Shown in pieces: positions 55,419-64,000 of a DNA stretch of 64,000 nt. The notes under the pieces were generated by a model. That model saw only the letters and a list, made by a program, of their open reading frames with translations. It had not been told where the DNA came from and did no database searches. This stretch comes from Pseudomonas sp. N40(2020). GTDB lineage: Bacteria > Pseudomonadota > Gammaproteobacteria > Pseudomonadales > Pseudomonadaceae. A program made the position numbers and the translations under genes. Each line of letters starts with the position of its first letter. The first letter of the stretch is position 1. The DNA lies in contig NZ_JACSZV010000011.1 of the NCBI RefSeq assembly GCF_014472415.1, forward strand, positions 1 through 64,000, given 5' to 3'.

Positions 55419-56459
55419 TCAACGAACGGGATTGGTCTTGTCCAGCCAGCCGAGCAGTGCCTTGTGGAACTGCGCCGGTTCTTCCATCTGAGGAGCGTGG
55501 CCCATGCCGGGAAACTCCACCAGCGTCGACTGCGGGATCAATTTGGCCACTTGTTTGCCGAGCACGTCGTAGTGACCGATTTGCGCTTTCACCTCGGGCG
55601 GTGCCAGATCCTTGCCGATGGCCGTAGTGTCGGAGGTGCCGATGAGCAGCAGGGTCGGCATCTTCAGGTCCTTGAACTCGTAGTACACCGGCTGGGTGAA
55701 AATCATGTCGTAGATCAGCGCCGAGTTCCAGGCCACTTGGGTTTTGCCCGGGCCTTTGCTCAGGCCTGCGAGCATGTCGACCCAACGGTCGAATTCCGGT
55801 TTCCAGCGGCCATCGTAGTAGGTCGTGCGCTCGTAGTCGCGTATTCCTTGGGCGGTGACTTTGAGTTCGCGCTGATACCACTGATCCACCGTGCGATACG
55901 GCACGCCGAGGGCTTTCCAGTCTTCCAGACCGATCGGGTTGACCAGCGCCAGTTGATCGACCTGATCAGGGAACAACAGCGCATAACGGGTGGCGAGCAT
56001 ACCGCCGGTGGAATGGCCGAGCAGGGTGGCTTTCTGGATGCCCAGCGCTTTGAGCAACTGCTGAGTGTTGGTCGCCAGTTGCTGGAAGCTGTACTGATAG
56101 TTGTCCGGTTTGCTGGAGGTGCAGAAACCGATCTGATCCGGTGCGACCACACGGTAACCCGCCTCGCTCAGGGCCTTGATCGAACTGTCCCAGGTCGCCG
56201 CGCAAAAGTTCTTGCCGTGCATCAGCACGACGGTGCGGCCGTTGGCCTTTCCGTGGGCGGCGACGTCCATGTAGCCCATCTGCAGGGATTTACCCTGTGA
56301 CTGAAAGGCGAAATGTTTAAGCGTGTAAGGGTATTCAAAGCCCTGCAACTCCGGGCCGTACGCCGGGCCTTCGGCCGGGGTGGCTGCAGCATTGGCAAAC
56401 AGGGGCAGGGCGGCGGTAAGGAACAAGCCCGGCAGCCAACGGGAAATCGTGACAGACAT
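55419..56459 (-). CDS. Exported alpha/beta hydrolase
   Basis: 346 aa. Signal peptide about 1-24 (SRWLPGLFLTAALPLFANAAA). Oxyanion region VVLMHGKNFCAATWD, nucleophile elbow LGHSTGGMLATRYAL, and the late PGMGHAPQMEEPAQF with the catalytic His. The serine is in GHSTGG. Such exported hydrolases include esterases and lipases; no lid or esterase subtype is recognised. GGAG lies before the ATG. It is cotranscribed with the hydroxyacid dehydrogenase 13 nt downstream. Confidence 0.87.
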   Translation of the reverse strand: MSVTISRWLPGLFLTAALPLFANAAATPAEGPAYGPELQGFEYPYTLKHFAFQSQGKSLQMGYMDVAAHGKANGRTVVLMHGKNFCAATWDSSIKALSEAGYRVVAPDQIGFCTSSKPDNYQYSFQQLATNTQQLLKALGIQKATLLGHSTGGMLATRYALLFPDQVDQLALVNPIGLEDWKALGVPYRTVDQWYQRELKVTAQGIRDYERTTYYDGRWKPEFDRWVDMLAGLSKGPGKTQVAWNSALIYDMIFTQPVYYEFKDLKMPTLLLIGTSDTTAIGKDLAPPEVKAQIGHYDVLGKQVAKLIPQSTLVEFPGMGHAPQMEEPAQFHKALLGWLDKTNPVR

Positions 56460-56546
56460 AAGGTCAAACTCCGTTTGAAATCGGCGGATGCTGGAATGGC
56501 CGGATTAGGGCGACGTTAAACACAGGCAATCTCCGGGCCTGAATGT

Positions 56547-56981
56547 TCAACCGAGCCAGCCCAGCGTCAGCATGGCCAGTACGGCATAACGTGCGCCTTT
56601 GGCGAGGGTGACGATCAGCAGGAAACGCCCGAGCGGCTCGCGCATCACGCCCGCAATCAGGGTCAGTGGATCGCCAATGATCGGCAGCCAACTGAGCAAC
56701 AGCGACCAATGCCCGTAACGCTCATAGTGCTTGCGAGCCGTGGCCATGTGCCTGGCGCTGACCGGAAACCAGCGTCGATCCTGAAAACGCTCCAGCTCCC
56801 GGCCCAGCCACCAGTTGACCAGCGAACCAAGCACATTGCCGAGCGTCGCCACCGCCAGCAGACCCCAGAGCCAGTAACGGTCGCTGACGATCAACCCGAC
56901 CAGCAAGGCCTCCGACTGTAGCGGCAACAGCGTCGCCGCGCCGAATGCCGCAAAGAACAAGCCGATGTAAGCAGCGCCCAT
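56547..56981 (-). CDS. YqaA/DedA-like small membrane protein
   Basis: 144 aa with about four hydrophobic segments, starting MGAAYIGLFFAAFGAATLLPLQSEAL. The VTT-type motif SLLLSWLPIIGDPLTLIAGVMRE (about 95-117) matches the YqaA branch of the DedA superfamily, thought to act in lipid or solute handling at the inner membrane. A TTG one codon upstream is less likely than ATG 56981. The start overlaps the DUF411 stop by one base (TGATG), so the two are coupled. Confidence 0.88.
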   Translation of the reverse strand: MGAAYIGLFFAAFGAATLLPLQSEALLVGLIVSDRYWLWGLLAVATLGNVLGSLVNWWLGRELERFQDRRWFPVSARHMATARKHYERYGHWSLLLSWLPIIGDPLTLIAGVMREPLGRFLLIVTLAKGARYAVLAMLTLGWLG

Positions 56982-57427
56982 CAATGGGCCGGGTAGTCCG
57001 CCACCACCACGTCAGCGCCGTCCTTTTTCAGGCCGATCACTTGATAGGCATCGCTCATGCCGTCCATTTCCATGCCGGGTGAGCCCATCGGCATGCCGGG
57101 TGCGGCAACGCCGAGCAAATCGTCACGCTTGCTCAACGCCAATACCTGTTCGGCCGGCACATGCCCTTCGACGAATTTGCCGTTGATGATGCCGGTGTGG
57201 CAGGAGGCAAGGCGCGGCGGCACGCCATGTTTTTGCTTGAAGCTGCTCATGTCGCTTTCGACGTGGTCTTCGACTTTGAAACCGTTGGCTTCCAGGTGGC
57301 TGATCCATTTTTTGCAGCAGCCGCAGTTCGCGTCGCGATGCACTTCGATGGGGATCAGATCGGCGGCTTGCGCCAGGGAGGAGATGAACAGGGCGCTCAG
57401 GGCGACCAGACGCAGGTGGGTTCGCAT
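56981..57427 (-). CDS. DUF411 periplasmic metal-binding protein
   Basis: 148 aa. Signal peptide MRTHLRLVALSALFISSLAQA, then the DUF411 domain with the Cys site NCGCCKKWISHLEANGF (about 36-52) and SCHTGIINGKFVEGHVPAEQVL. The family includes CopG of copper-resistance clusters. A Met-rich loop (GMPMGSPGMEMDGM, about 116-129) could add copper ligands. The start at 57427 gives a proper signal peptide. It is translationally coupled to the YqaA-like gene; there is no cop operon nearby. Confidence 0.88.
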   Translation of the reverse strand: MRTHLRLVALSALFISSLAQAADLIPIEVHRDANCGCCKKWISHLEANGFKVEDHVESDMSSFKQKHGVPPRLASCHTGIINGKFVEGHVPAEQVLALSKRDDLLGVAAPGMPMGSPGMEMDGMSDAYQVIGLKKDGADVVVADYPAH

Positions 57428-57592
57428 GATGGGCTCTCGACTTGGATGGCAGCCAAAAAGAACGCAGTTTGACCGAATTATCCTGTCCCGCATCAACGCA
57501 ATGTTACAAGTTGATACAGCGCAGGCTGGCAGGATGATCGTAGATCAACCCTGACAGCCTGCTGAGCGTGAGATTACAAATTTGTCAGAGGC

Positions 57593-59584
57593 TCAACTTA
57601 CCTTGAACCGACCCATGATCGCACTCACGCGACTATTGGCTTCCAGCAGCTGACGGGTGTTGAGTTCGCTGGCCTGGCCGCTTTGCACCAGTTCATCGAC
57701 CATGTGCCGGATCTGCACCATGCTGCGGTTGATCTCTTCGGTCACTGCACTCTGTTGCTCGGCGGCGGTGGCGATTTGTGTGCTCAGGCTGTTGATGTGG
57801 CTGACGGAGCCGGCCATTTCATCCAGCCCGGAGTTGACCCGTGCCGTGGCATCGGCGGCCGATTGGCAACTGGCTTGGGTGTTTTCCATGGCGCTGACCG
57901 ACGAACTCACCCCTTGGGTCAGGCGAGTCAACATCTCGTTGATTTCCGATGTGCTGGCCTGGGTGCGGGCGGCAAGGGCACGCACTTCGTCAGCCACTAC
58001 GGCAAAGCCACGACCCTGCTCGCCGGCACGGGCCGCTTCGATGGCGGCGTTGAGGGCCAGCAGGTTGGTCTGCCCGGCAATTGCGCCGATCACCCCGAGG
58101 ATCTCGGTGATGCGCTGGGCGTCCTGTTGCATGTTTTCAACTTTGTGGGTGGCGCTGGCCACTTCGTCGATCAACGCCACAACGCTGTTGGTTGCCTCGC
58201 CCACCACCACCCGCGAACGGTCGGCGTTTTCGTTGGCGCGCTGGGTGAACGCAGCGGTTTCAGCGGCGTTCTGCGCCACGCTCTCGGCGGTCGAACTCAT
58301 TTCGGTGATAGCGGTAACGGTCTGATCGGTTTCCGAGGCATGCCGTAACAGGATCTGGCTGGTGTGCGCCGAGGTGCGCTGCAGGTTGTCCAGACTCGAC
58401 GCCATTGCGCCGGTGGCCTGGGTGACCTCGCCGATCATGTTTTGCAGATAAGTGATAAAGGTGTTGACCGAATGGCCGATGGCGCCGAGTTCGTCTTCGG
58501 CGCGGATGGTGATGCGTCGGGTCAGGTCGGCATCGCCGCTGGAGAGCAGGTCGATGTTGGCTTTCAACGCTTTCATGCGCTGCACCAACTGGCGAATCGC
58601 ATAGAGTTGCAATAGCACCAGCAGGATCACCATCGGGATCTGCAACAGGCTCAGCGTGCTGAGCACGTCGTCGCGCTGGGCGGTGAGCATTTTCGTCGGC
58701 AGGGCAGTGGCGAGGAACCACGGCGTGCCTTCGATCGGGCGCATGAAGAAAGTGCTGGCTTCACCGTTGTTGTCGAACTCGACACGTTGCGCCTGATCGC
58801 GGTTTTGCAGGCCGGTTTTGACTTGACTGGCGAAGGTGGAGCTGGCGGCCAGTTCGCTGATGTTCTTCAGCACGATCGGGCCACTGATGCGCGAACTGTT
58901 GCTGATGATCTTGCCGTCGGCCTCGACGATCAGCATTTCAGCGTTGAGGTCTTTTTCCTTGCGGGCCACCAGGTCATTGAAGAAGCCCAGTGTCACGTCG
59001 ATGGTCGACACGCCCCAGGCGTTGCCGTTCTTCTGAATGGCCATGGCGCAGTTGGTGCGCGGCTCGGCGCTGGCGTCGTCCTTGTAGGCCGCGGCCCAGG
59101 CGCACTGACCGCGTGGCGTAGCCATGCCGCCCTTGTACCAGCTCTGGTCGTAATAGTTGGGGGCCGCGTCACTGTTCCAGAACGTGTTGACCGCCAGTTT
59201 GCCCGAGGCATCGCGGTGCCAGAAGGTGCTGAACTTGTTGCGCCCGGTTTCACGTTGGCCCGGTAGAGGCCAGATGCCGCCGCCGAACACCTTCAGCTCG
59301 CCGTACTGATCCACCAGACCCGGCAACACCGAGTCGATGGCCGCGCTGTCGAGCAGTGGGATGGTCTGGGTGATGCTGCGCTGTTGCGCCTGAACCTTGT
59401 TCAGTTCGCCCTGAATCTGTTCGGCGACTTCGGCGATGCGGTTGAGCACTACCTGTTCTTCGGTATGACGCAGCTTGGGAGCGACCAGTTGGCTGATGCC
59501 AACCACGGTCAGTACGGACAACAACAGAATGAACAGAACCAGAAACAGCGTGTAGCGAGCCTGAATGGTGCGGAATGCGGGCAT
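57593..59584 (-). CDS. Methyl-accepting chemotaxis protein
   Basis: 663 aa chemoreceptor. TM1 at about 12-32, a large periplasmic dCache-type sensor (35-325, with [22 protein letters not shown]), TM2 about 332-352, HAMP 355-405, and the signalling domain with the hairpin tip [37 protein letters not shown]. Methylation helices flank it. There is no C-terminal pentapeptide for CheR/CheB docking. The ligand is unknown. ATG 59584 ([11 protein letters not shown]) is chosen over an open extension upstream. A sigma-28 promoter match lies 68 nt upstream. Monocistronic. Confidence 0.92.
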   Translation of the reverse strand: MPAFRTIQARYTLFLVLFILLLSVLTVVGISQLVAPKLRHTEEQVVLNRIAEVAEQIQGELNKVQAQQRSITQTIPLLDSAAIDSVLPGLVDQYGELKVFGGGIWPLPGQRETGRNKFSTFWHRDASGKLAVNTFWNSDAAPNYYDQSWYKGGMATPRGQCAWAAAYKDDASAEPRTNCAMAIQKNGNAWGVSTIDVTLGFFNDLVARKEKDLNAEMLIVEADGKIISNSSRISGPIVLKNISELAASSTFASQVKTGLQNRDQAQRVEFDNNGEASTFFMRPIEGTPWFLATALPTKMLTAQRDDVLSTLSLLQIPMVILLVLLQLYAIRQLVQRMKALKANIDLLSSGDADLTRRITIRAEDELGAIGHSVNTFITYLQNMIGEVTQATGAMASSLDNLQRTSAHTSQILLRHASETDQTVTAITEMSSTAESVAQNAAETAAFTQRANENADRSRVVVGEATNSVVALIDEVASATHKVENMQQDAQRITEILGVIGAIAGQTNLLALNAAIEAARAGEQGRGFAVVADEVRALAARTQASTSEINEMLTRLTQGVSSSVSAMENTQASCQSAADATARVNSGLDEMAGSVSHINSLSTQIATAAEQQSAVTEEINRSMVQIRHMVDELVQSGQASELNTRQLLEANSRVSAIMGRFKVS

Positions 59585-59965
59585 GGAGACCGGTCCTTGA
59601 GCTGCGTTTCTTATTAGGGGGCGTGGGGTAAACAGTGGGGGTATGCCTAACGTATCGTCGCTATGTCGAGAAGCTTTAGGTACAGACGTACTAAAAAGAC
59701 GCGACCCGATGGCCGGGAGGTATCCGAGTTGATACATACAAACTAACCAGGCGGTTCGTTAGTGCAAAAAGCCTAATTAAAATTGTCTGGAAGAGAACTT
59801 GCGGGCCAGCATTTACGGGCGTTTGTCGATTTGTATCGAGAATGTACAAGAATTGTAAGCGGATGCATGAAAAGAGTTGGTGCCACTAGTTGGCCGGTAG
59901 ATACTCCTGCGCATTCAAGTCGATCAAAAGGACATTTTCATGCTCGTCTTCCAAGGAGCTTACCC
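59585..59965. other. 381-bp divergent intergenic region
   Basis: Lies between the chemoreceptor gene and the 179-aa gene. It holds the sigma-28 match at 59652-59678. The half nearer the 179-aa gene is A+T-richer, with a GAACTT at 59798 but no matching -10 for AlgU. Nothing else was recognised. Confidence 0.5.
59652..59678 (-). promoter_or_regulatory. Sigma-28 (FliA) promoter of the chemoreceptor gene
   Basis: On the minus strand TAAAGCTT, an 11-nt spacer, then GACGATAC. The FliA consensus is TAAAGTTT-N11-GCCGATAA: 7 of 8 and 6 of 8 matches with exact spacing, in the right place for a flagellar-regulon receptor. Confidence 0.6.
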
Positions 59966-60505
59966 ATGACTATCGGCTACACCGGGGCCTGGCAAAGCAA
60001 GGCAGGTCTGTTGGTACAGGACACCGGTACTCGAGGAAAACCGGTAACGCAAAGCGCCAAGGTCAAGCAAATGCTGAACCTGGTGGGCAATGATCCCAAC
60101 GCGCTCAACATCGCTGAAATGGACAGACAAAAGCTGCACAAAAACGTCAAGGGCTTCGATCCGGAAAACGTCTCGGCCAAAAGTCTGGGCAATCTGAGTG
60201 CTTTTCTGCGCGGACGTGGATTGATATCCGAGATCACCGCCATGACGCTGCTTAATGCTGGCGACAAGTTTGATCGGTTCGGCGTACCGAAAGACCCCGA
60301 CGCCAAGTTCAACGCGCTGGAATACTTCGCCACGCAGTTGGATACCATCCAGACCAACAACATCAAGGGCGACAAGTACGCCAATGGCCTGATCCCTGAA
60401 TATAAAAAGGCCATCTATGTGTTGCAGAACCTCAAGACCTACGGCATGGGTAATGGCCGCAGCGTAGCAACACCGAACGATAAGGGTATCAGCGCCAAGG
60501 CCTGA
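59966..60505 (+). CDS. 179-aa protein of unknown function
   Basis: Not recognised. It starts MTIGYTGAWQSKAGLL with AAGGAG 9 nt before ATG 59966. It is mostly helical and soluble, with no signal peptide or membrane segment. The middle part (NLSAFLRGRGLISEITAMTLLNAGDKFDRFG, about 76-106) and LEYFATQLDTIQTNN read as amphipathic helices. The frame is open 61 codons further upstream, but the RBS fixes this start. It is divergent from the chemoreceptor gene and has its own strong terminator. A secreted or flagellar role would be a guess. Confidence 0.75.
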   Translation: MTIGYTGAWQSKAGLLVQDTGTRGKPVTQSAKVKQMLNLVGNDPNALNIAEMDRQKLHKNVKGFDPENVSAKSLGNLSAFLRGRGLISEITAMTLLNAGDKFDRFGVPKDPDAKFNALEYFATQLDTIQTNNIKGDKYANGLIPEYKKAIYVLQNLKTYGMGNGRSVATPNDKGISAKA

Positions 60506-60511
60506 CTTTTG

Positions 60512-60544
60512 AAAACGGCCCGGTCGCCAGGAGCGGGCCGTTTT
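60512..60544. terminator. Bidirectional intrinsic terminator
   Basis: 11-bp stem AAAACGGCCCG/CGGGCCGTTTT with an 11-nt loop and flanking T/A runs on both sides. It serves the 179-aa gene and, on the other strand, the GNAT gene that stops at 60546. Confidence 0.9.
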
Positions 60545-60545
60545 T

Positions 60546-61469
60546 TCAATGCCAGGTATCTGCGGTTTGCAGTTGCATCTGATCGTGCAGACGTTGCATG
60601 TTCGGGCAGTGCAGCGCCAGCGCACGCGGGTGCATACCCCGATGGAAAAGCGCCAGCCATCCCCCTTCATTTCCGTCAACGGGTGCCAGCCCGGTAAACA
60701 CAAATCCGATAGTCGTCAGTCTGTCCAGGTCCCGGGCAAAGTGCTGCGACAGCCCGAGCCGGATAGAAATCAACCAGTGCTGCGGCAGTCGCCGTATCTG
60801 TTTTAGCAGGCCAGGGTCCAATTCCTTGATTCGCATGTCATGCCGATTGGCGTGTTGTTCAAGTTGAATCGCCGGGCCACGCCATTGAATGATTTGCTCC
60901 TGTGTACCGAATACCCGACACAGATGCTGCATGAAGTCCCGGCAACTGGCCGGCCAGGTCTGCCTGGGCAAAGGGCGTTGATAGCCGTCGATGACGCGAC
61001 AGCCCAGGACGATCGATTCAGGCGCCGGGCTACCGAACGGTGAGGGCACGTAATCCGGCAACAGTCCGGTGTTGTGGAAGCCGAGGGTGGTTGCCATGCG
61101 TTGCGTGTACGGATGATGGGTCACCTGTTTGATTGATACGTCGTGACAGCCAAGCGCTTGTGCGTGCGCCAGCAGTTGCTGGCCCAGGCGCGTGGCGATG
61201 TTTTGCCCGCGGGTATCAGGATGTACGGCGCTCAATGCCAGTTCGGCGGTGTACGAGTTCGTGTCGCGAAACAACGTGGCGTGGCCGCGAATCTGTTGCC
61301 CGACCACGGCGACAAGCGAGTGCCAGCGCTTGTCGGCGTGGTTCTGGCTGATCAGATGCGGCAGGTACACATGGGGCTGCACGTAATGGTCGCCATAGAC
61401 CTGCCGGAAAAGTTGGCTGACGGCCGTCGCATCGGTTTCGCGATAGTTACGCAGGATCAACTGTTCCAT
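60546..61469 (-). CDS. GNAT acetyltransferase with C-terminal extension
   Basis: 307 aa. The N-terminal half (MEQLILRNYRETDATAVSQLF..., about 1-155) is a GNAT domain. The acetyl-CoA motif is ALSAVHPDTRGQNIATRLGQQLLAHA, and the B motif region holds TQRMATTLGFHNTG. The remaining 150 residues are not recognised. The start at 61469 lies 23 nt inside the end of the upstream gene, so translation is coupled. It is the last gene of a cluster with two adenylating enzymes; acyl transfer to their activated product is a reasonable inference. Confidence 0.85.
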   Translation of the reverse strand: MEQLILRNYRETDATAVSQLFRQVYGDHYVQPHVYLPHLISQNHADKRWHSLVAVVGQQIRGHATLFRDTNSYTAELALSAVHPDTRGQNIATRLGQQLLAHAQALGCHDVSIKQVTHHPYTQRMATTLGFHNTGLLPDYVPSPFGSPAPESIVLGCRVIDGYQRPLPRQTWPASCRDFMQHLCRVFGTQEQIIQWRGPAIQLEQHANRHDMRIKELDPGLLKQIRRLPQHWLISIRLGLSQHFARDLDRLTTIGFVFTGLAPVDGNEGGWLALFHRGMHPRALALHCPNMQRLHDQMQLQTADTWH

Positions 61470-62757
61470 CGGCCAACTCCTTGTCGTTGTGTTCGTAGCG
61501 GCGCAGATCCAGCACGCGCAGGCATTTGCCCGAGCGGGGATGGCGTGGCAGATCTTCAAGCGTGCAACAGCGCACTTGCAGATCCAGAAGTTGGTCTGCC
61601 TGCAGTTGCGTGATCAACGGGTACAACTCGATAAGCCCGGCCTCCAGCCCCAGGTTGACCTCGGCCAAGGTGGTGGATTGGGCGGTTGCCACCCATTTCA
61701 GGCTCAATACGTCCTTGTGCGCGACCTGTTCTATGACCAGTTGCCAGTCGTCACTGGCGGCGGTGCGTCGAACCAGTTCGGCGAGTTCATCAGGAATCAG
61801 CGACAAAATACCCACCCGTACCCGTTGGCTGTTCGCGCTGCGGCCCTTGAGCGCGAATTTGCGCTGCGCACTGCCGACGGGCTCGCGCCAGCAGGCACGG
61901 TCGCCAACCGGGTAACGAATCAACGGCATCAGGCGCCGGTTGAAGTTGGTGATCACCAACAAGCCGGCGTGATCGCACGCCTCGATCACCTCACCGGACT
62001 GTTCGTCGATGATCTCCAGAAGGGCGTGACCGTCATGCATGCGATGCTCGCCGTCGGCACAGTCGCGATGGTTAGCGCCGATGAAGCCGGCATCGACGCT
62101 GGCGTAGCCAATAGAGCTGATGCGCGCATTGGGAAACGCCCGGTTGAGGAGGTGGCGCTGTGACGCAAACAGACTTTCTCCACCATAGAGCAGGGTATCA
62201 ACGCCGGACAGTGTCTGCCCCCGATGCTTGAGCCAGCTCGCAAAGGTCAGCAGGTGGGCGGGCAAGCCTGCCAGCACATTGATCCGATTCTGCATGATCG
62301 CTTCGGCCAGAACGGCCGAATCGACGTCGCCAGTGAATGGAAACTCGGTGATATTTTCAGCGACATTTGCAAGGGAGTCGTGGATGAACAGGAAACTGGC
62401 GTAGAGATCACCTGCAAAGAACAGGTTGGCCACTCGGTCACCGGATTTGAATTGCCATTTCAGGCTGCTACCGAACTCACGCACCAACCGGCGCCATTCA
62501 TCACGGGTATACACCGAAAGTTTGCCGGCACTGTTTGAACCGCCGGTTTTAAATACCAGTGCCTGTTCTACCGATCCTGTCAGAACCGGCCAATGACTGA
62601 GGATCTGACTGTCGCTCCAATATTCAACCGGATCAATCAGTGGTAGTTGTGTGAGCGATGTAATTGCGTCGGGAATATCAGCGAAGTGTTTCCCATAGTA
62701 GTGCGAGTGATGGCGAGCAAACGTTATCAACTCGTTTACGGAATCAGTTGTTTTCAC
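61447..62757 (-). CDS. PaaK/LuxE-like adenylate-forming enzyme
   Basis: 436 aa, similar in layout to phenylacetate-CoA ligases and LuxE acyl-protein synthetases. The ATP loop is altered (FKTGGSNSAGKLSVYT near 69-84, lacking the usual TGxP). Later motifs are LLYGGESLFASQ (about 190-201), SIGYASVDAGFIG (about 216-228) and RYPVGDRACW (about 282-291), the counterpart of the A8/YRTGD site. It probably activates a carboxylic acid as the acyl-adenylate. ATG 62757 is 43 nt after the neighbour's stop; its own end overlaps the GNAT gene. Confidence 0.82.
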   Translation of the reverse strand: MKTTDSVNELITFARHHSHYYGKHFADIPDAITSLTQLPLIDPVEYWSDSQILSHWPVLTGSVEQALVFKTGGSNSAGKLSVYTRDEWRRLVREFGSSLKWQFKSGDRVANLFFAGDLYASFLFIHDSLANVAENITEFPFTGDVDSAVLAEAIMQNRINVLAGLPAHLLTFASWLKHRGQTLSGVDTLLYGGESLFASQRHLLNRAFPNARISSIGYASVDAGFIGANHRDCADGEHRMHDGHALLEIIDEQSGEVIEACDHAGLLVITNFNRRLMPLIRYPVGDRACWREPVGSAQRKFALKGRSANSQRVRVGILSLIPDELAELVRRTAASDDWQLVIEQVAHKDVLSLKWVATAQSTTLAEVNLGLEAGLIELYPLITQLQADQLLDLQVRCCTLEDLPRHPRSGKCLRVLDLRRYEHNDKELADGTVDPA

Positions 62758-62800
62758 AGCGTTCTCTTTTTCAATAATGGGCTAATCGAGTTCGTGGTTT

Positions 62801-64000
62801 TTATTGACGTCGCGAGTCAATCAATATCGGTGTTTTGCCGCTGTGTTTGTTTCGCGTGAAGTTTTGCGTGGCGCAGACCTCAACTTCCAGAACCAACAGA
62901 GCGGTTTCAATAACGGTCGCCAGCGTCGGGTAGTTTGCTAACCGGGTCCGGACTTCCTGTGCGTTGAGCTCGCTACGCAGTTGCATGCGCTCGAGGCCGT
63001 CGGGCGCATGATCGAGCAGCAGTTGAAACGGCACTTGCAGGTGCGACGCCAATTCGCTCAATGAAATGAAGTCGGTGCCGATGCGGATCAGCTTGCCGTG
63101 GCGTTGCAGCAGTTCGAAGCGCGGTGAGGTCAGTCCGCAGGCGCAGGGGCCGGACAACCAGCGTCCGCTGTCACCGACGTCGTACCGCTGAACGTGCTGC
63201 CCTTCCCGTGCGATGGAGGTGAACAGCAGTCGGCCGATTTCATCGCCAGCGACGGGGCGATCATCGTCGAACGCGACGATTTCCAGATGCTGGGTGTCGG
63301 TCATCAGATGGAACACGCCATCGGCTGTCGCCTGGCAGGCGTGACCGAGGGGGCCGGCGTCGACGCTGCCGTAGATCGCCGAGCGGATGCTGGACACGCC
63401 GCAACTGCGCAGCAGTGTCCGGCTCTGTTCGCTCAGGTGCTCGCCGCCGAGATACACCTTGTCGATCCCGCCATAGGCTTGCAGTCGTTGCCGTTCGTTG
63501 AGGAACAGGCGGTGCAGAGTACTTGGCATACCCATCAGTACGGTCACGCGCTGATCGACAATCAGTTGGGCGATTTCACGGTAATCATCGTCGGTCGGGG
63601 CACCCATGGGCAGGTGCGTGATGTCGAGCAGTTCGAGCACTTTGGCAAAGCTCAGAAAGCCGCCGTACAGCCCGCCACAGAAGAACAGATTCATTACCCG
63701 ATCCCGCGATGGGTCGAGTCCCGCGGCGAACAAACCGTCGGCGGTTGCGCGCATCTGTCGCTGGAAATCACGATGGCTGTAACCCGACAACGCCGGTGTA
63801 CCGCTGCTGCCTCCCGAACGGAAATACAACTGGGCTTGTGCGTTGATCGGCTGGGCGATGAACGCTTCTTTGTTCATGATCGGCCGGCCGGGCGGCAACG
63901 CGGGCGTTGGCGTGCGGTCGAGGGTGACATGGTTTGCCAGCACTGCGGCAGGCAAGCTGACAGACACGCGCCGGCTGAGCCGTTGCAACGCATAGACGCC
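62801..64000 (-). CDS. PaaK/LuxE-like adenylate-forming enzyme (5' end missing)
   Basis: About 400 aa visible; the frame runs open through the window end, so the true start is outside. The ATP loop FRSGGSSGTPALSGYSH is closer to canonical than in its neighbour. YLGGEHLSEQSRTLL, SAIYGSVDAGPLG and QRYDVGDSGRWLSGPCACG follow. It is paralogous to the downstream gene, with 43 nt between them. Two adenylating enzymes in a row suggest either a heterodimer or activation of two acids in one small pathway. Confidence 0.8.
   Translation of the reverse strand, partial: GVYALQRLSRRVSVSLPAAVLANHVTLDRTPTPALPPGRPIMNKEAFIAQPINAQAQLYFRSGGSSGTPALSGYSHRDFQRQMRATADGLFAAGLDPSRDRVMNLFFCGGLYGGFLSFAKVLELLDITHLPMGAPTDDDYREIAQLIVDQRVTVLMGMPSTLHRLFLNERQRLQAYGGIDKVYLGGEHLSEQSRTLLRSCGVSSIRSAIYGSVDAGPLGHACQATADGVFHLMTDTQHLEIVAFDDDRPVAGDEIGRLLFTSIAREGQHVQRYDVGDSGRWLSGPCACGLTSPRFELLQRHGKLIRIGTDFISLSELASHLQVPFQLLLDHAPDGLERMQLRSELNAQEVRTRLANYPTLATVIETALLVLEVEVCATQNFTRNKHSGKTPILIDSRRQ

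Overview
The window looks like chromosomal DNA of a fluorescent Pseudomonas (P. fluorescens group). The main reasons are high-G+C coding sequence, the typical intergenic repeats (a REP family with core GAGCCTGCTCGCGA, and a second family with core GCTGCGATCTTTTGATC), a complete MuxABC-OpmB efflux operon, a MucR-type MHYT-GGDEF-EAL protein, DUF3203, and the GlgE/TreS/TreYZ alpha-glucan and trehalose gene set. There are no rRNA or tRNA genes, no CRISPR array and no insertion sequence.

Layout. 1-6.3 kb: sulfite reductase cysI with its DUF934 partner, a membrane protein, a DUF3313 lipoprotein, a cold-shock protein, a YCII-domain protein and thiol peroxidase tpx. 6.4-15.6 kb: muxA-muxB-muxC-opmB, two RND pumps in tandem with adaptor and outer-membrane channel. 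15.8-23.3 kb: mucR-like c-di-GMP protein, YgfF-type short-chain dehydrogenase, MocR-type regulator, ccoG, DUF3203, an MgtC/SapB membrane protein and a proline-rich small protein. 23.5-31.3 kb (+ strand): glgE, a treS-maltokinase fusion and glgB, which convert trehalose through maltose-1-phosphate to branched alpha-glucan. 31.4-35.3 kb: two tandem autotransporter-barrel genes. 35.5-38.8 kb: a ybhP-like phosphatase/nuclease and a 761-aa protein of unknown function. 38.9-42.9 kb: two PIG-L deacetylase-like genes, a GT2 glycosyltransferase, a NodS-like methyltransferase and an acyl-CoA-dehydrogenase-like gene. The last four of these (PIG-L, methyltransferase, GT2, acyl-CoA dehydrogenase) are tightly coupled behind glgX. 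42.9-53.9 kb (- strand): glgA-treZ-malQ-treY-DUF2934, a REP pair, then glgX. 54.4-64 kb: hydroxyacid dehydrogenase, lipase-like hydrolase, YqaA/DedA-like protein, DUF411 protein, a chemoreceptor, a 179-aa orphan, and a GNAT plus two PaaK/LuxE-like adenylating enzymes that run off the window end.

How the genes work together. The central 30 kb is a stress-solute and storage-glucan module. GlgA, GlgB, GlgX and MalQ make and trim alpha-glucan, TreY and TreZ release trehalose from it, and TreS-Mak with GlgE return trehalose to glucan. A good AlgU-type promoter candidate lies in front of glgE.

The most unusual signals are these. (1) A perfect 20-bp lux/las-type box lies in front of the 761-aa orphan gene, with a second, close relative in front of the cold-shock gene; no luxI or luxR gene is in the window. 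(2) A translationally coupled GT2 / PIG-L deacetylase / NodS-like methyltransferase cassette follows glgX, resembling the enzyme set of Nod-factor assembly. (3) A second PIG-L copy keeps its zinc ligands but has lost two catalytic residues. (4) A 100-nt triple-nested inverted repeat lies in the leader of a passenger-less autotransporter gene.
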